From assembly GCA_949372755.1 (NCBI GenBank), contig CASIBO010000011.1:62001-126000 (forward strand): a DNA stretch of 64,000 bases, written 5' to 3'. Origin of the DNA: UBA9926 sp018645765. GTDB taxonomy: Bacteria; Pseudomonadota; Gammaproteobacteria; Pseudomonadales; Azotimanducaceae. The position numbers and the translations under genes are program-made. The notes under the pieces are model-generated. The model did no database searches, was not told the origin of the DNA, and saw nothing but the letters and a program-made list of their open reading frames with translations. How positions within the stretch are numbered: position 1 is the first letter of the stretch; the number at the start of each line of letters is the position of its first letter. Shown one piece after another: positions 1-9,053 of the stretch.

Positions 1-153
1 TACGACAAAGGAAAAGATCCCGAAGTAATACCAGATATTGAGGTTTTTCGGCGCATAGTACTTGGACAAATGCTTTTCGTAAGCGTCGGTAACCGGTAAA
101 CGGTCATCAATCCAGGCCATAACGTTTTTAAATGACTGTTCAATTGCCGACAT
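1..153 (-). CDS. petB: Cytochrome b of the bc1 complex (N-terminal part, cut by window edge)
   Basis: The first 51 codons are present; the gene continues beyond base 1. The visible residues contain WIDDRLPVTD, KHLSKYYAPKNLN and WYYFGIFSF, which match the amphipathic N-terminus and the beginning of the first helix of proteobacterial cytochrome b. The protein carries the two b hemes and the quinol sites of ubiquinol:cytochrome c reductase in the inner membrane. Its ATG at 151-153 shares one base with the petA stop (TAATG), so it is translated directly behind the Rieske gene, the usual petA-petB-petC order. Identification rests on this short N-terminus plus the neighbour. Confidence 0.9.
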   Translation of the reverse strand, partial: MSAIEQSFKNVMAWIDDRLPVTDAYEKHLSKYYAPKNLNIWYYFGIFSFVV

Positions 154-752
154 TAAGCTACTCCCTCGTCTTCCCCAATAACGACCACGTCGTCCGTCTC
201 ATAGTAGTGAGGGGGCACTTCTAAATTCGATGGCGCTGGCACGCCCTGATAAACCCGTCCTGCCAAATCAAATTTCGAGCCATGACAAGGGCAATAAAAA
301 CCGCCTACCCATTCAGGATCAAATGATTGCGGCGTGATAGCCGGTCGAAACTTTGGCGAACAACTCAAGTGGGTACATAATCCAACCAGAATCGCGACAT
401 CGGGCCGAATCGAACGAGTCTCGTTTTTGGCATAGCTGGGCTGCTGCTCTCGGTCAGACTGAGGGTCTGCTAATCGCTCACTCTTTTCATTCAAACGCGC
501 CAGCATGGCCTCGCTTCGACGAATAACGAAGATGGGCTTGTCTCGCCAGGCTGGAATAGGGCCTAAAATCTCACCAGGTTGCAATCGGCTGATATCTACT
601 TTTATCGGCGCCCCCGCTGCCAAGGCTTTTGCGCTTGGGTTCCAAGACCCCAAGAAGGGAACTGCCAAACCCGCAACCCCACCAGCACCGACTACGGCAG
701 TCGCACCGAGAAGAAAATTCCGCCGCCCAGAATTGACACTACTTTCACTCAC
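153..752 (-). CDS. petA: Rieske [2Fe-2S] subunit of cytochrome bc1
   Basis: This 199-residue protein passes electrons from quinol to cytochrome c1 in the periplasmic part of complex III. The N-terminus has a twin-arginine pattern (GRRNFLLG) followed by one hydrophobic segment, as expected for a Tat-exported, membrane-anchored Rieske protein. The two cluster-binding boxes are visible: CTHLSC at about residue 125 and CPCHGS at about residue 155, giving the two Cys and two His ligands plus the disulfide cysteines. Box 1 reads CTHLSC where CTHLGC is the common form. petB follows with a one-base overlap. Length and motif order are typical of gammaproteobacteria. Confidence 0.95.
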   Translation of the reverse strand: MSESSVNSGRRNFLLGATAVVGAGGVAGLAVPFLGSWNPSAKALAAGAPIKVDISRLQPGEILGPIPAWRDKPIFVIRRSEAMLARLNEKSERLADPQSDREQQPSYAKNETRSIRPDVAILVGLCTHLSCSPKFRPAITPQSFDPEWVGGFYCPCHGSKFDLAGRVYQGVPAPSNLEVPPHYYETDDVVVIGEDEGVA

Positions 753-900
753 AACACGTCTCCACTATTCGCGTCTCAGACCCTTTCAACGGTCGACCAA
801 GACTGACCGTTCTCAAACCGATTTTCACTACGTTACCGGCGCCGCGATTCTAACATACTCAGTGGTATTTGGGCTGGTTGATCATTGTATTTTTTCAGCT

Positions 901-930
901 TAAAAAAAAACGGAGCCGAAGCTCCGTTTT
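901..930 (-). terminator. Rho-independent terminator of rplM-rpsI
   Basis: On the minus strand a perfect 10-bp stem (AAAACGGAGC with GCTCCGTTTT, four-base TTCG loop, 907-930) runs into a T tract at 902-910. It lies 18 bases after the rpsI stop. The stable TTCG tetraloop and U tract make this a textbook intrinsic terminator, separating rplM-rpsI from petA. Confidence 0.93.
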
Positions 931-947
931 CCAAACCTTGAAAGCGT

Positions 948-1334
948 TTAACGCTTTGAGAACTGCGGCTTCTTTCGTGCTTTACGAAGCCCGACCTTCT
1001 TTCGCTCAACACTTCGAGCGTCTCGCGTCACATAACCTGCTTGCCGCAGCGTCGGTCGCAAGGTCTCATCATATTCCATCAAAGCGCGCGTGATCCCATG
1101 CCGAATGGCACCGGCTTGGCCAAAGCCACCACCACCTTTGACGGTTACGCGCACTGAAAACCGTTCCGCGAGCTCCACCAACTCTAATGGCTGACGAACA
1201 ACCATACGTGCCGTTTCGCGGCCAAAGTACTCATCCAATGGCTGGTCATTCACCTGGATACTGCCATCGCCAAGACTCATAAATACGCGTGCTTTGGCGG
1301 TCTTGCGGCGACCTGTTCCGTAGTATTGATTCAT
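948..1334 (-). CDS. rpsI: 30S ribosomal protein S9
   Basis: The 128-residue protein begins NQYYGTGRRKTAKARVF and ends in the basic tail KKPQFSKR that reaches into the ribosomal P site; both are hallmarks of S9. It binds the 3' major domain of 16S rRNA in the small subunit head. It lies 24 bases downstream of rplM, the conserved ribosomal protein pair, and is followed by a strong intrinsic terminator. Length is normal (130 in E. coli). Confidence 0.98.
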   Translation of the reverse strand: MNQYYGTGRRKTAKARVFMSLGDGSIQVNDQPLDEYFGRETARMVVRQPLELVELAERFSVRVTVKGGGGFGQAGAIRHGITRALMEYDETLRPTLRQAGYVTRDARSVERKKVGLRKARKKPQFSKR

Positions 1335-1358
1335 ATCAAACCTTTCTTATATCGAATC

Positions 1359-1787
1359 TTAGATGTCGAGCACTTCAGGCTGCTGCGCCTCATGCGGGTG
1401 AGCACTGCCGGCATAAACTTTTAACTTACTCAGCATCGCACGACTTAATCTGTTCTTTGGCATCATTCCTTTTACGGCTGACTGAATAATGCGCTCAGGC
1501 GCCTTATCAATCAGTTTATCAAAGGTAATGGACTTAATCCCACCGGGAAACCCAGTGTGGTGATAATAGGTCTTATCCGTTTCTTTGCGGCCCGTCACGC
1601 GAATCTTCTCCGCATTCACGATGATGATGTAGTCACCGGTATCGACGTGGGGTGTAAAACAAACCTTGTGCTTACCACGCAATCGGTTTGCCACTTCTGT
1701 ACTCAATCGGCCCAAAGTTTTGTCTGCAGCATCAACCACATACCACTTTCGGGTTACCTCTTCTTTTTTTGCACTGACCGTCTTCAT
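1359..1787 (-). CDS. rplM: 50S ribosomal protein L13
   Basis: At 142 residues this has the usual bacterial L13 length. Recognisable segments are KWYVVDAADKTLGRLST near the start, YHHTGFPGG in the middle and the conserved KGMMPKNRLSRAML. L13 is an early-assembly 23S rRNA-binding protein. It is the first gene of the rplM-rpsI operon; a possible sigma-70 promoter sits about 95 bases upstream. Confidence 0.98.
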   Translation of the reverse strand: MKTVSAKKEEVTRKWYVVDAADKTLGRLSTEVANRLRGKHKVCFTPHVDTGDYIIIVNAEKIRVTGRKETDKTYYHHTGFPGGIKSITFDKLIDKAPERIIQSAVKGMMPKNRLSRAMLSKLKVYAGSAHPHEAQQPEVLDI

Positions 1788-1881
1788 TCTGGCGCCCTAA
1801 TTCACTGGGGGATTGCTGTTACTTAAACGCAAGTTCCTTCCCAATTCGCTTTGGGACTGGACTTAAATTTTAAGAGGCCGA

Positions 1882-1910
1882 ATCTTACCCAAGCCCGGAT
1901 CCAGAAGCAA
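1882..1910 (-). promoter_or_regulatory. Candidate sigma-70 promoter for rplM-rpsI
   Basis: Minus-strand reading gives TTGCTT (1905-1910), a 17-base spacer and TAAGAT (1882-1887), followed by an AT-rich stretch and roughly 90 bases of leader before rplM. Match is 3/6 and 4/6 to consensus; spacing is ideal. Inferred from sequence only. Confidence 0.35.
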
Positions 1911-1969
1911 CACCTTCCTGTGCTAACACGATGCCTCATTAAACGCCTTTGCAAAGAGCCGTCGCCTGC

Positions 1970-3070
1970 TCAAAACAGATGCTGCAAGCCTAAATAAGCA
2001 TCACTTTGCATTTCTAAGAGCCGACTTTGAGTTCGCTCAAACTCAAATTGTAGCCGCTGGCCTTGATAAAGGCTTTGAATTGACGCACCGGCTGACAATA
2101 TCAGTTTGACTTTACGGTCGTAGAACTCATCCACGAGACTGATAAACCGCCGGGCCTGGTCCTCATCGCTGGCGCTGAAACAAGGCACACCACTAATCAA
2201 AACCGAGCTAAATTGCTCTGCAACTTCAATATAATCATTTTGACTCCTAGGACCGTCGCAGATGGCACCAAAATCGAACCAGATAACATCCCCTATGAGC
2301 GCGCGAGCAGGGATTTCGCGCCCAGAAATTTCTATTGCGGCGGGGATCGGATTCTGAGAATCATCACCAAGGGTCAGTCTCCGAAACATTGCGAGCAAGG
2401 CCTGATGATTCGCATTGGTAAGACCCTCGTAATATAAAGGCGCCTGAACCAATGAGCGCATACGATAGTCCAGCCCTCCATCGACGTTCAGCACCACCGT
2501 ATTGGCTTCAAGTGCCGCGATCGCCGGTAAAAACTTCCTTCGCTGCAGGCCATCTTTATAAAGACCAGAGGGCGGAACATTGGACGTCGCGACCAAGGTG
2601 ACGCCCCGTAGAAACAAGCCTTCGAGGATGCCAGCCAAAATCATTGCATCGGTTATGTCGGAGACGAAAAATTCATCAAAACAGAGTACTCGCGCCTCAC
2701 TGGCGATCTCACTGGCAACGCCGTCCAATGGATTCGCCTGGCCTTGCAAACGCCCCAACGACGCGTGTACTTGCCTCATAAACCGGTAGAAATGAACCCG
2801 CTTCTTCTTAGGCTCAGCAAGCGTATCGAAAAACAAGTCCATCAAAAACGTCTTACCGCGACCGACGCCGCCCCAGAAATAGAGCCCTCGAACGAAAGAC
2901 GGCTTTTTCGGGCGCCAAAACAACATTGGATTCACCTTAGCAGGCCGAGCAGTCTCAAGGGCGGCTGCTAAATCCGCCAGGGCGGCGATTGCCCGACGCT
3001 GCGCCGGGTCTGACTCATATTGCTTGGCTAGCAGCACAGCCTCATAGGCTTTAATAATATCCGTCGTCAT
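1970..3070 (-). CDS. zapE: AFG1-like ATPase, cell-division protein ZapE
   Basis: A 366-residue P-loop ATPase. Walker A is GGVGRGKT (residues 67-74) and Walker B is RVLCFDE (about 127-133), followed by FFVSDITDAM, the characteristic AFG1/ZapE continuation. In E. coli ZapE associates with the Z-ring and modulates FtsZ bundling under stress; the mitochondrial relative AFG1 has a protein quality-control role. Its ATG overlaps the hisD stop (ATGA, 3067-3070), so it is translationally coupled as the last gene of ibaG-murA-hisG-hisD-zapE. The neighbourhood with rplM-rpsI and petAB is the common gammaproteobacterial arrangement. Confidence 0.93.
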   Translation of the reverse strand: MTTDIIKAYEAVLLAKQYESDPAQRRAIAALADLAAALETARPAKVNPMLFWRPKKPSFVRGLYFWGGVGRGKTFLMDLFFDTLAEPKKKRVHFYRFMRQVHASLGRLQGQANPLDGVASEIASEARVLCFDEFFVSDITDAMILAGILEGLFLRGVTLVATSNVPPSGLYKDGLQRRKFLPAIAALEANTVVLNVDGGLDYRMRSLVQAPLYYEGLTNANHQALLAMFRRLTLGDDSQNPIPAAIEISGREIPARALIGDVIWFDFGAICDGPRSQNDYIEVAEQFSSVLISGVPCFSASDEDQARRFISLVDEFYDRKVKLILSAGASIQSLYQGQRLQFEFERTQSRLLEMQSDAYLGLQHLF

Positions 3071-4377
3071 TCGCCGGTTTCAAAACGCTTGGTCGCCGAC
3101 AAGGCATGGGCATAAAGGCCTTCTTCTTTTGCCAGGACTGCGGCCGGCTTTGCAATCTCTCGGCCACCGCCGGCTGAGCAGTGAATCAAAGATTGTTTCA
3201 ACTGAAAATCGTAGACCCCCAGGGCGGAGGCAAAACGGGCCGTGCCGCTGGTCGGCAGAACATGACTTGGCCCAGCCGTATAATCCCCGAGCACTTCAGG
3301 ACTGTATTGACCCACAAATATCGCGCCGGCAGACCGGATATCCGGCAAAAGACTTTCAGGGTTACTGATGGCGAGCTCAAGATGTTCTGGCGCAACACGG
3401 TTAATGACTGAGATCAGATCCTCAGTGGTTTCCGCATGAATCAGCAGGCCACGATGACGCAACGAGTTCTCGATGATCGCGCGTCTGGGCTGCGCGGCGA
3501 CCATGTCTGCCAAACCAGCCTGAACCGCATCCAAAAAGGCCGCACTCTGAGACACCACAATCGATTGCGCTTGCTCGTCATGCTCAGCTTGGGCGAGTAA
3601 ATCGGCAATGACCCAATCCACCCGAGCACTGTCGTCCGCAACCACCAGAACCTCGGAAGGACCTGCCAACATATCGATGCCGACATCCCCATAAACCTGT
3701 TTTTTAGCCGCGGTGACAAAGACGTTGCCTGGACCGCATATTTTATCAACCGACCGAATGGACTCTGTGCCATAGGCCAAGGCGGCAATCGCTTGAGCAC
3801 CACCCATAATCCAAATCTCATCTACCCCAGCATAATGCGCCGCGGCGAGTAAGACCGGACTCATCACGCCACCTTTTGCGGGCACCGCAAGGGCGACCGA
3901 CGCAACCCCTGCAACCTTTGCGGGAATGGCGGTCATCAGCACCGTGGAGGGATAACAGGCTTTTCCACCGGGCGCGTACACACCAACTCGCGCCATGGGT
4001 TGCACGCGCTGACCAAGGACATTACCCAACGCATCCTCAAAGTCCCAGCTTTGTCCGAGCGCCTCAAGCTGCCTTTGATGGTAATCACCGACCCGCTCTG
4101 CGGCCAATCGAAGCGCTTCATCAACCGGCCGGCTAATCAACTCGCAAGCCGCCGCCATTTGCGATGGACTGACCCGCAAGGATTCAATCGATTGAGGCTT
4201 AAAGTCATCAAATTTTGCGGCGTAATGCAGCAGCGCTTGATCACCGGTTTTCCGCACCGCGTGAATGATCTCGGAAACGGTTTTTTGTACCTCTGGCGCG
4301 ATTAGCCCAGCGTGGTCAATGAGCGCACTCAGTTCCAACGAGAACTGCTCCGAGCCGGTGTTCAACCTTCGCATCAT
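3067..4377 (-). CDS. hisD: Histidinol dehydrogenase
   Basis: Catalyses the last two steps of histidine synthesis, NAD-dependent oxidation of L-histidinol to L-histidine, as a zinc enzyme in the cytoplasm. The 436-residue protein shows GPGNVFVTAAKKQV (NAD-binding segment), DMLAGPSEVLV, AEHDEQAQS, the catalytic RVAPEHLE (Glu-His pair) and the C-terminal GDYTAGPSHVLPTSGTAR. Start overlaps the hisG stop by ATGA and its own stop overlaps the zapE start. Only hisG and hisD of the pathway are in this window; pairing them with murA and ibaG is common in non-enteric gammaproteobacteria. Confidence 0.97.
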   Translation of the reverse strand: MMRRLNTGSEQFSLELSALIDHAGLIAPEVQKTVSEIIHAVRKTGDQALLHYAAKFDDFKPQSIESLRVSPSQMAAACELISRPVDEALRLAAERVGDYHQRQLEALGQSWDFEDALGNVLGQRVQPMARVGVYAPGGKACYPSTVLMTAIPAKVAGVASVALAVPAKGGVMSPVLLAAAHYAGVDEIWIMGGAQAIAALAYGTESIRSVDKICGPGNVFVTAAKKQVYGDVGIDMLAGPSEVLVVADDSARVDWVIADLLAQAEHDEQAQSIVVSQSAAFLDAVQAGLADMVAAQPRRAIIENSLRHRGLLIHAETTEDLISVINRVAPEHLELAISNPESLLPDIRSAGAIFVGQYSPEVLGDYTAGPSHVLPTSGTARFASALGVYDFQLKQSLIHCSAGGGREIAKPAAVLAKEEGLYAHALSATKRFETGE

Positions 4378-5015
4378 GCCGTGATCTCAGCTAACCGCTC
4401 GATTAAAGGCTGAATTACGGCCCGCTTTGTCTTGTACGCCACTTTGTTAACAATCAACCTTGAAGAGATATTGCAAATCAGCTCTTTCGGCTCTAAACCA
4501 TTGGCCACCAACGTATTACCGGTCTCGACAATGTCGACAATCCGATGCGCTAATTGCATTACCGGCGCCAGCTCCAAAGCCCCCGTCAGTTTAATAATGT
4601 CGATCTGGATGCCTTTATCAGCATAATGCCGCTTTGCGGTTTCAATGAATTTAGTGGCGACCCTCAGTCGCCTTGGCAAACGCCTCTCGTCAACCAATCC
4701 AGCCACCATCATCTGGCATTGCGACATCTTCAAATCAAGCGGCTCGTAAAAGCCATCGCCTTGGAACTCTAGCAACACATCTTTACCAACGATTCCAAGG
4801 TCTGCGATGCCGTGCTCGACGTACGTGGCCACATCATGACCCCGTAAAACCATCAAGCGAACGTCAGCCTGATTGGTCTCAAAGACCAATTTCCTAGACG
4901 TTGTCATATCATCCGTTGGCTGAATATCCAACTGTGCGAGCAACGATAGAAGCTCTGACAAAGGCCGGCCTTTGCTCAGCGCAATGACCAAAGGCTGGGA
5001 TGCGTTCAATCGCAT
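4374..5015 (-). CDS. hisG: ATP phosphoribosyltransferase, short form
   Basis: First committed step of histidine synthesis, joining ATP and PRPP. At 213 residues it is the short HisG form, lacking the C-terminal regulatory domain; this class needs the HisZ subunit, which must be encoded elsewhere. Diagnostic segments are ALSKGRPL at the N-terminus, the GIADLGIVGKD loop, and LVANGLEPKELI near the end. The gene directly abuts murA (stop at 5016) and overlaps hisD by four bases. Confidence 0.96.
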   Translation of the reverse strand: MRLNASQPLVIALSKGRPLSELLSLLAQLDIQPTDDMTTSRKLVFETNQADVRLMVLRGHDVATYVEHGIADLGIVGKDVLLEFQGDGFYEPLDLKMSQCQMMVAGLVDERRLPRRLRVATKFIETAKRHYADKGIQIDIIKLTGALELAPVMQLAHRIVDIVETGNTLVANGLEPKELICNISSRLIVNKVAYKTKRAVIQPLIERLAEITA

Positions 5016-6284
5016 TTAACTCGCCTCCCGCCGGATATCAACGCCTAAGCGTTGTAGCCGCTCTTCGATCTGCTGGTAACCTCGATCGATGTGGTAAACC
5101 CGGTCAACCGTTGTCTCACCGCGTGCCGCAATGCCCGCAATGACGAGGCTTGCCGACGCCCGAAGGTCCGTTGCCATAACCGGCGCCCCAACCAATTCAG
5201 CGACACCCTGAACCAATGCAACGGAATTATTATTCTGTAATTGAATGTCTGCCCCCATCCGCGCCAGCTCCGGAACGTGCATAAATCGATTCTCAAATAT
5301 GGTCTCTTGAATCGAGCAAGACCCTTCTGACAAACAATTCAAGGTCATCATCTGGGCCTGTAAATCAGTGGGAAACGCCGGATAAGGCCCGGTCACGACA
5401 TTCACTGAATTCGGACGGCGTCCCTTCATATCAAGCGCAATGCGCCCATCTTCCACCTCAATATCAGCACCTGCTTCGCGGAGCTTCGACAATAACGCGG
5501 CATTGTGCTGCGGCAGCGCATTCGAGATGCCAACACTTCCCCCGCTGGCTGCTGCGGCAATCAAGTAGGTCCCGACTTCAATTCGATCCGAAATGGCCTC
5601 GAAACGGCCGCCATGCAACCGTTCGACGCCGTGAATTTCAATTCGGCTGGTCCCGGCGCCTCGGACATCCGCCCCCAGAATATTTAAAAAATCCGCAAGG
5701 TTTTCGATCTCAGGCTCTTTGGCGCAATTTTCCAAGATCGTGATGCCTTCGGCCAAAACAGCCGCGGTCATCAAATGCTCAGTGCCGCCAACGGTTGAAA
5801 AATCAAAATCAATCCGAGCACCTTTTAACCGGCCTGAAACCGTGCCTCGAACGTAGCCTTCTTTCATTTCAATTTCAGCACCCAACGCACGTAAGCCTTT
5901 AAGATGTTGATCAACAGGTCGCGTCCCGATCGCGCAGCCACCCGGCAAGGACACTTCCGCTTCGCCGTAACGGGCAATCAGCGGCCCCAACACGTTAAAG
6001 GAGGCGCGCATAGTCTTCACGAGCTCGTAAGGTGCCTTCAAGGAGCTGATGGAGTTGGCATGAATATCCACCTGCATTCGCTCATTGATCACCACCACAA
6101 CACCCATGTGACCCAATAGCTCGATCATCGTCGACACATCCCGTAGGTGCGGAACATTCAGCAAGGTCACCGGCTCATCGGCCAATAGCGCGGCCGCAAT
6201 CAAATTAATGACTGAATTTTTTGCACTCGAGGCTGATATCTCGCCGTGTAGAATCGATCCGCCTTGGATTCGAAGAAGCGCCAC
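5016..6284 (-). CDS. murA: UDP-N-acetylglucosamine 1-carboxyvinyltransferase
   Basis: First committed step of peptidoglycan precursor synthesis: enolpyruvyl transfer from PEP to UDP-GlcNAc. The 422-residue protein has the N-terminal KNSVINLIAAALLA segment, the active-site loop LPGGCAIGTRPVDQHL with the catalytic Cys that fosfomycin alkylates, and the C-terminal DLRASASLVIAG block. It sits between ibaG (two bases upstream) and hisG (no gap), the standard gammaproteobacterial order. Confidence 0.98.
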   Translation of the reverse strand: MALLRIQGGSILHGEISASSAKNSVINLIAAALLADEPVTLLNVPHLRDVSTMIELLGHMGVVVVINERMQVDIHANSISSLKAPYELVKTMRASFNVLGPLIARYGEAEVSLPGGCAIGTRPVDQHLKGLRALGAEIEMKEGYVRGTVSGRLKGARIDFDFSTVGGTEHLMTAAVLAEGITILENCAKEPEIENLADFLNILGADVRGAGTSRIEIHGVERLHGGRFEAISDRIEVGTYLIAAAASGGSVGISNALPQHNAALLSKLREAGADIEVEDGRIALDMKGRRPNSVNVVTGPYPAFPTDLQAQMMTLNCLSEGSCSIQETIFENRFMHVPELARMGADIQLQNNNSVALVQGVAELVGAPVMATDLRASASLVIAGIAARGETTVDRVYHIDRGYQQIEERLQRLGVDIRREAS

Positions 6285-6286
6285 GC

Positions 6287-6517
6287 CTAAATGCTTTCTT
6301 CGGGCGTTAAAGCTTTGATCGAGACCGCATGGAGCGTTCCATCCGCAATAAAATCATTCAAAAACGCATACACCTTCTGTTGTCGTTTAACGCGGTTTAA
6401 TCCAACAAAGCAGGCCGCGACGACGCGCACTGCCAAACGATTACCGTCTTGTTGCAGCTCAACGGTCTCGGCGCCAAGAACGCTGCGCATTTCTGCCTCT
6501 AACTGTGCGAGATCCAT
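6287..6517 (-). CDS. ibaG: BolA-family protein IbaG
   Basis: A 76-residue BolA-type protein. The segment VAACFVGLNRVKRQQKVYAF corresponds to the conserved region after the metal-ligand loop, and the C-terminus carries LHAVSIKALTPEE, the typical BolA-family end. IbaG/YrbA partners with monothiol glutaredoxins in Fe-S handling and is acid-responsive in E. coli. It starts the operon ahead of murA. The mla phospholipid-transport genes that often precede ibaG are absent; lptC is transcribed divergently instead. Confidence 0.88.
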   Translation of the reverse strand: MDLAQLEAEMRSVLGAETVELQQDGNRLAVRVVAACFVGLNRVKRQQKVYAFLNDFIADGTLHAVSIKALTPEESI

Positions 6518-6708
6518 AACATTGCCTTCAAAAAAACGGCCATCATATCATGCCAAACAAAGCACTCCCATCAGGCCCCGAATTTGATTCAAGGACCCAA
6601 CGGTTAGCCGCTTGCCCCGAGTTATTGTTTTTGAAACATTGGGTTATAAATAGACAGAGCGCGATCGATCATCGACCTTAAATCGATTATCCTGACCGCT
6701 CGTCCCTC

Positions 6709-7338
6709 ATGAGCGGCAACCAATCCACGATGATTGAATCCCTGAGACAAAACAGAACGCTTCGGCCACGCGCCTTGATGGGCCTGCTTGCGGTTTTTAT
6801 TGCGTCGGTTTTGCTCAATCGTACCGTCGATCTTGACCAGCAAGTTGAGGCGGCACCAGCGCGGCTCAATGAGCCGGATCTCTTTATGACTCAGGCATCG
6901 ATCAGTCAAATCAACGAAGAAGGCAATTTAACATCTAAAATTAGCGCTGATCGCTTTACGCATTATCCACTAACCGACGTCACAACCTTGGAATTACCCC
7001 GCGTTGCCCTTTATACCCCTAATCTAACCGGCCCTTGGACGATCTCGTCAACCAAGGGCCGGCTGTTGGGGGTTTCTGTTTATCGAAAACAATCTGTTGA
7101 GCTTTGGTCCACCGTCAGAGCTGAAAAAAGCAATCCTGATGGCAGTAAAACGACGTTTATCACCGACGCGCTGAACGTCTATCCGAGCGAGAATCTGGCT
7201 GAAAGCGATACACCAGTCACTATTTTTACAGCCAACACCCAAACCAAAGCGGCAAGACTGCGTGCCAATTTCGATCAAGATACGTTTCTTTTTAACTCAA
7301 ATGCCACGCAACGGGTGGTCACAACCATACAATTTTAG
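6709..7338 (+). CDS. lptC: LPS export ABC transporter periplasmic protein LptC
   Basis: LptC is a bitopic inner-membrane protein that takes LPS from LptB2FG and hands it to LptA. The 209-residue product has one N-terminal TM helix (about residues 22-37, ALMGLLAVFIASVLL) followed by a beta-jellyroll-like region typical of the OstA/LptC fold, with little strict motif conservation. Assignment relies strongly on position immediately before lptA and lptB. The start is uncertain; an ATG at 6730 would also leave the TM helix intact and neither start has a convincing Shine-Dalgarno. Confidence 0.85.
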   Translation: MSGNQSTMIESLRQNRTLRPRALMGLLAVFIASVLLNRTVDLDQQVEAAPARLNEPDLFMTQASISQINEEGNLTSKISADRFTHYPLTDVTTLELPRVALYTPNLTGPWTISSTKGRLLGVSVYRKQSVELWSTVRAEKSNPDGSKTTFITDALNVYPSENLAESDTPVTIFTANTQTKAARLRANFDQDTFLFNSNATQRVVTTIQF

Positions 7339-7403
7339 CCTCGAGACAGTTCAACAGCTAGAACTTGAGGCGGCGCCAAGCATTGCCGCTGATTGAAGGA
7401 CGC

Positions 7404-7952
7404 ATGCTACACTTTACTCGAGCCAATTCATCACAGCGCCTGATTATGCTACTACGCCTCTGCCTCATCGTTTTACTCGCTTTGATTGCTCACCACGTTG
7501 CGGCGCAGGAAGACTTGATGCTTCCCATTACCATCCAGGCTGATCGGGCAACCGTCAGCGAATCCCTTGGTCGTTCTGAATATCAAGGCAACGTCATCAT
7601 TGCGCAGGGTTTGCTTCGAATCACAGCAGATCAGGTCAATTTGACCAGCCGTGATAAAACCCTTGCCTTAATTGAAGCAACCTCTAAACCCGGCGATGCA
7701 TCAAAGGCTCGCTTCGAACAAGGCGCAACCCAGATGCGACCAAAGATCATCGCCACTGCAACCCGCATTACCTACCAGATTTTAACAGAGACGCTGCTCC
7801 TCACAGGTTCGGCGCAATTAACCCAAGGCGCAGATACCTACCAAGGCGAAACCCTCAGTTACAATCTGGCAGATGGACTCTTTAAGGTTGAGAGTGACGG
7901 CACCGAGAACAATCGAATCAACCTTATTATTAACCCCAGACCTAAGCAGTAA
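7404..7952 (+). CDS. lptA: LPS periplasmic bridge protein LptA
   Basis: LptA oligomerises into the periplasmic bridge that carries LPS to LptDE. A signal peptide (hydrophobic LLRLCLIVLLALIAHHVAA) precedes the OstA domain with ITIQADRATVSESLGRSEYQ and the NVIIAQG strand, the classic family opening. The ATG at 7404 was chosen because a GAAGGA element lies just upstream; an ATG at 7446 would give a more compact signal peptide, and the frame is open from about 7365. The gene is followed six bases later by lptB. Confidence 0.9.
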   Translation: MLHFTRANSSQRLIMLLRLCLIVLLALIAHHVAAQEDLMLPITIQADRATVSESLGRSEYQGNVIIAQGLLRITADQVNLTSRDKTLALIEATSKPGDASKARFEQGATQMRPKIIATATRITYQILTETLLLTGSAQLTQGADTYQGETLSYNLADGLFKVESDGTENNRINLIINPRPKQ

Positions 7953-7958
7953 TCCAAA

Positions 7959-8687
7959 TTGGCAGCACAACTTTCGGTTCAACATCTCAGAAAACAATTC
8001 GGTAATCGCCCCGTCGTCGCGGACGTCTCCTTTTATCTGGACGCAGGAGAGGTCGTCGGCCTGCTCGGACCCAATGGCGCAGGCAAGACCACCTGCTTTT
8101 ACATGATCGCAGGTCTCGTGCAGCCGGATTTCGGTGAGATCAAACTAGCAGGAACAAGTATTACGACCCTGCCCATGCATCAGCGCGCCGCGCTCGGCTT
8201 GGGGTACCTACCTCAAGAGGCGAGCATCTTTCGGAAACTCTCGGTTGCGGACAATTTGCTCGCGATCTTTGAATCGGTCACCGACCTGACTCGTCCCGAA
8301 CGACTTGAACGAACCAATGCGTTATTAACCGAATTCAACCTAAACCATGTTCGCAACAGCCTAGGCCTGGCCCTCAGCGGTGGTGAAAGACGCCGAGCAG
8401 AAATCGCGCGCGCCTTGGCCACGGATCCCAAATTTTTGCTTCTAGACGAGCCCTTTGCTGGCGTAGACCCAATCTCAGTCGGCGATATCAAGGCCATTAT
8501 CAACTACTTGGCGCAACGTGGAATCGGCATCCTCATTACTGATCACAACGTGCGAGAAACCCTCGATATCTGCCAGCGGGCCTACATCGTCAATGAGGGG
8601 CAGCTCATTGCGCAGGGCAGCAGCGCAGAGATATTGGATAACGAATTGGTGAAATCAGTTTATCTAGGCGAGAATTTTCGACTGTAA
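7959..8687 (+). CDS. lptB: LPS export ABC transporter ATPase LptB
   Basis: Cytoplasmic ATPase that powers extraction of LPS from the inner membrane with LptFG. All nucleotide-binding motifs are intact in 242 residues: Walker A GPNGAGKT, Q-loop YLPQEASIF, signature LSGGERRR, Walker B FLLLDEPFAGVD and the switch histidine in ITDHNVRET. The apparent start is TTG at 7959, leading into AAQLSVQHLRKQFG. The lptC-lptA-lptB-rpoN order is conserved. Confidence 0.97.
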   Translation: MAAQLSVQHLRKQFGNRPVVADVSFYLDAGEVVGLLGPNGAGKTTCFYMIAGLVQPDFGEIKLAGTSITTLPMHQRAALGLGYLPQEASIFRKLSVADNLLAIFESVTDLTRPERLERTNALLTEFNLNHVRNSLGLALSGGERRRAEIARALATDPKFLLLDEPFAGVDPISVGDIKAIINYLAQRGIGILITDHNVRETLDICQRAYIVNEGQLIAQGSSAEILDNELVKSVYLGENFRL

Positions 8688-9053
8688 TCCGTCTGCCCGC
8701 CGGCTTTTACAACATCACCAGACTTCAGCGCGACTTCCTTATTAACGTTTCAGCAATCCAGAGGAAAGCAGCCCCTCAGAACTCATATTACGCGCGCTTG
8801 GTGATCGTCAAATGCAGGCTTGATGACCTCGAAAAAACCAGCCGCTCCTGACGGGCGAGCGCACGCTACTTGTTTTATGCCCCCCACACTTTTCTAACAC
8901 TTTTATGACGTTAGCTTTCGTCTTGCAGACGGTAGGACTTAACGAAATGTCCTGTTACCGAGTCTCAACATCAAACGGCGTTTGGCATAAGCACGTCACT
9001 TTTTCTTTAACAAGCAAGTTTTATTCCACAACCATCAGCAGTATCATTGCGTC
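8688..9053. other. Intergenic region lptB-rpoN (366 bp)
   Basis: No convincing open frame is present. The region contains a short hairpin-forming CGTC-TTGCA-GACG near 8920-8935 and AT-rich stretches before rpoN, which probably include the rpoN promoter, but I cannot place -35/-10 or -24/-12 elements with confidence. Confidence 0.5.
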
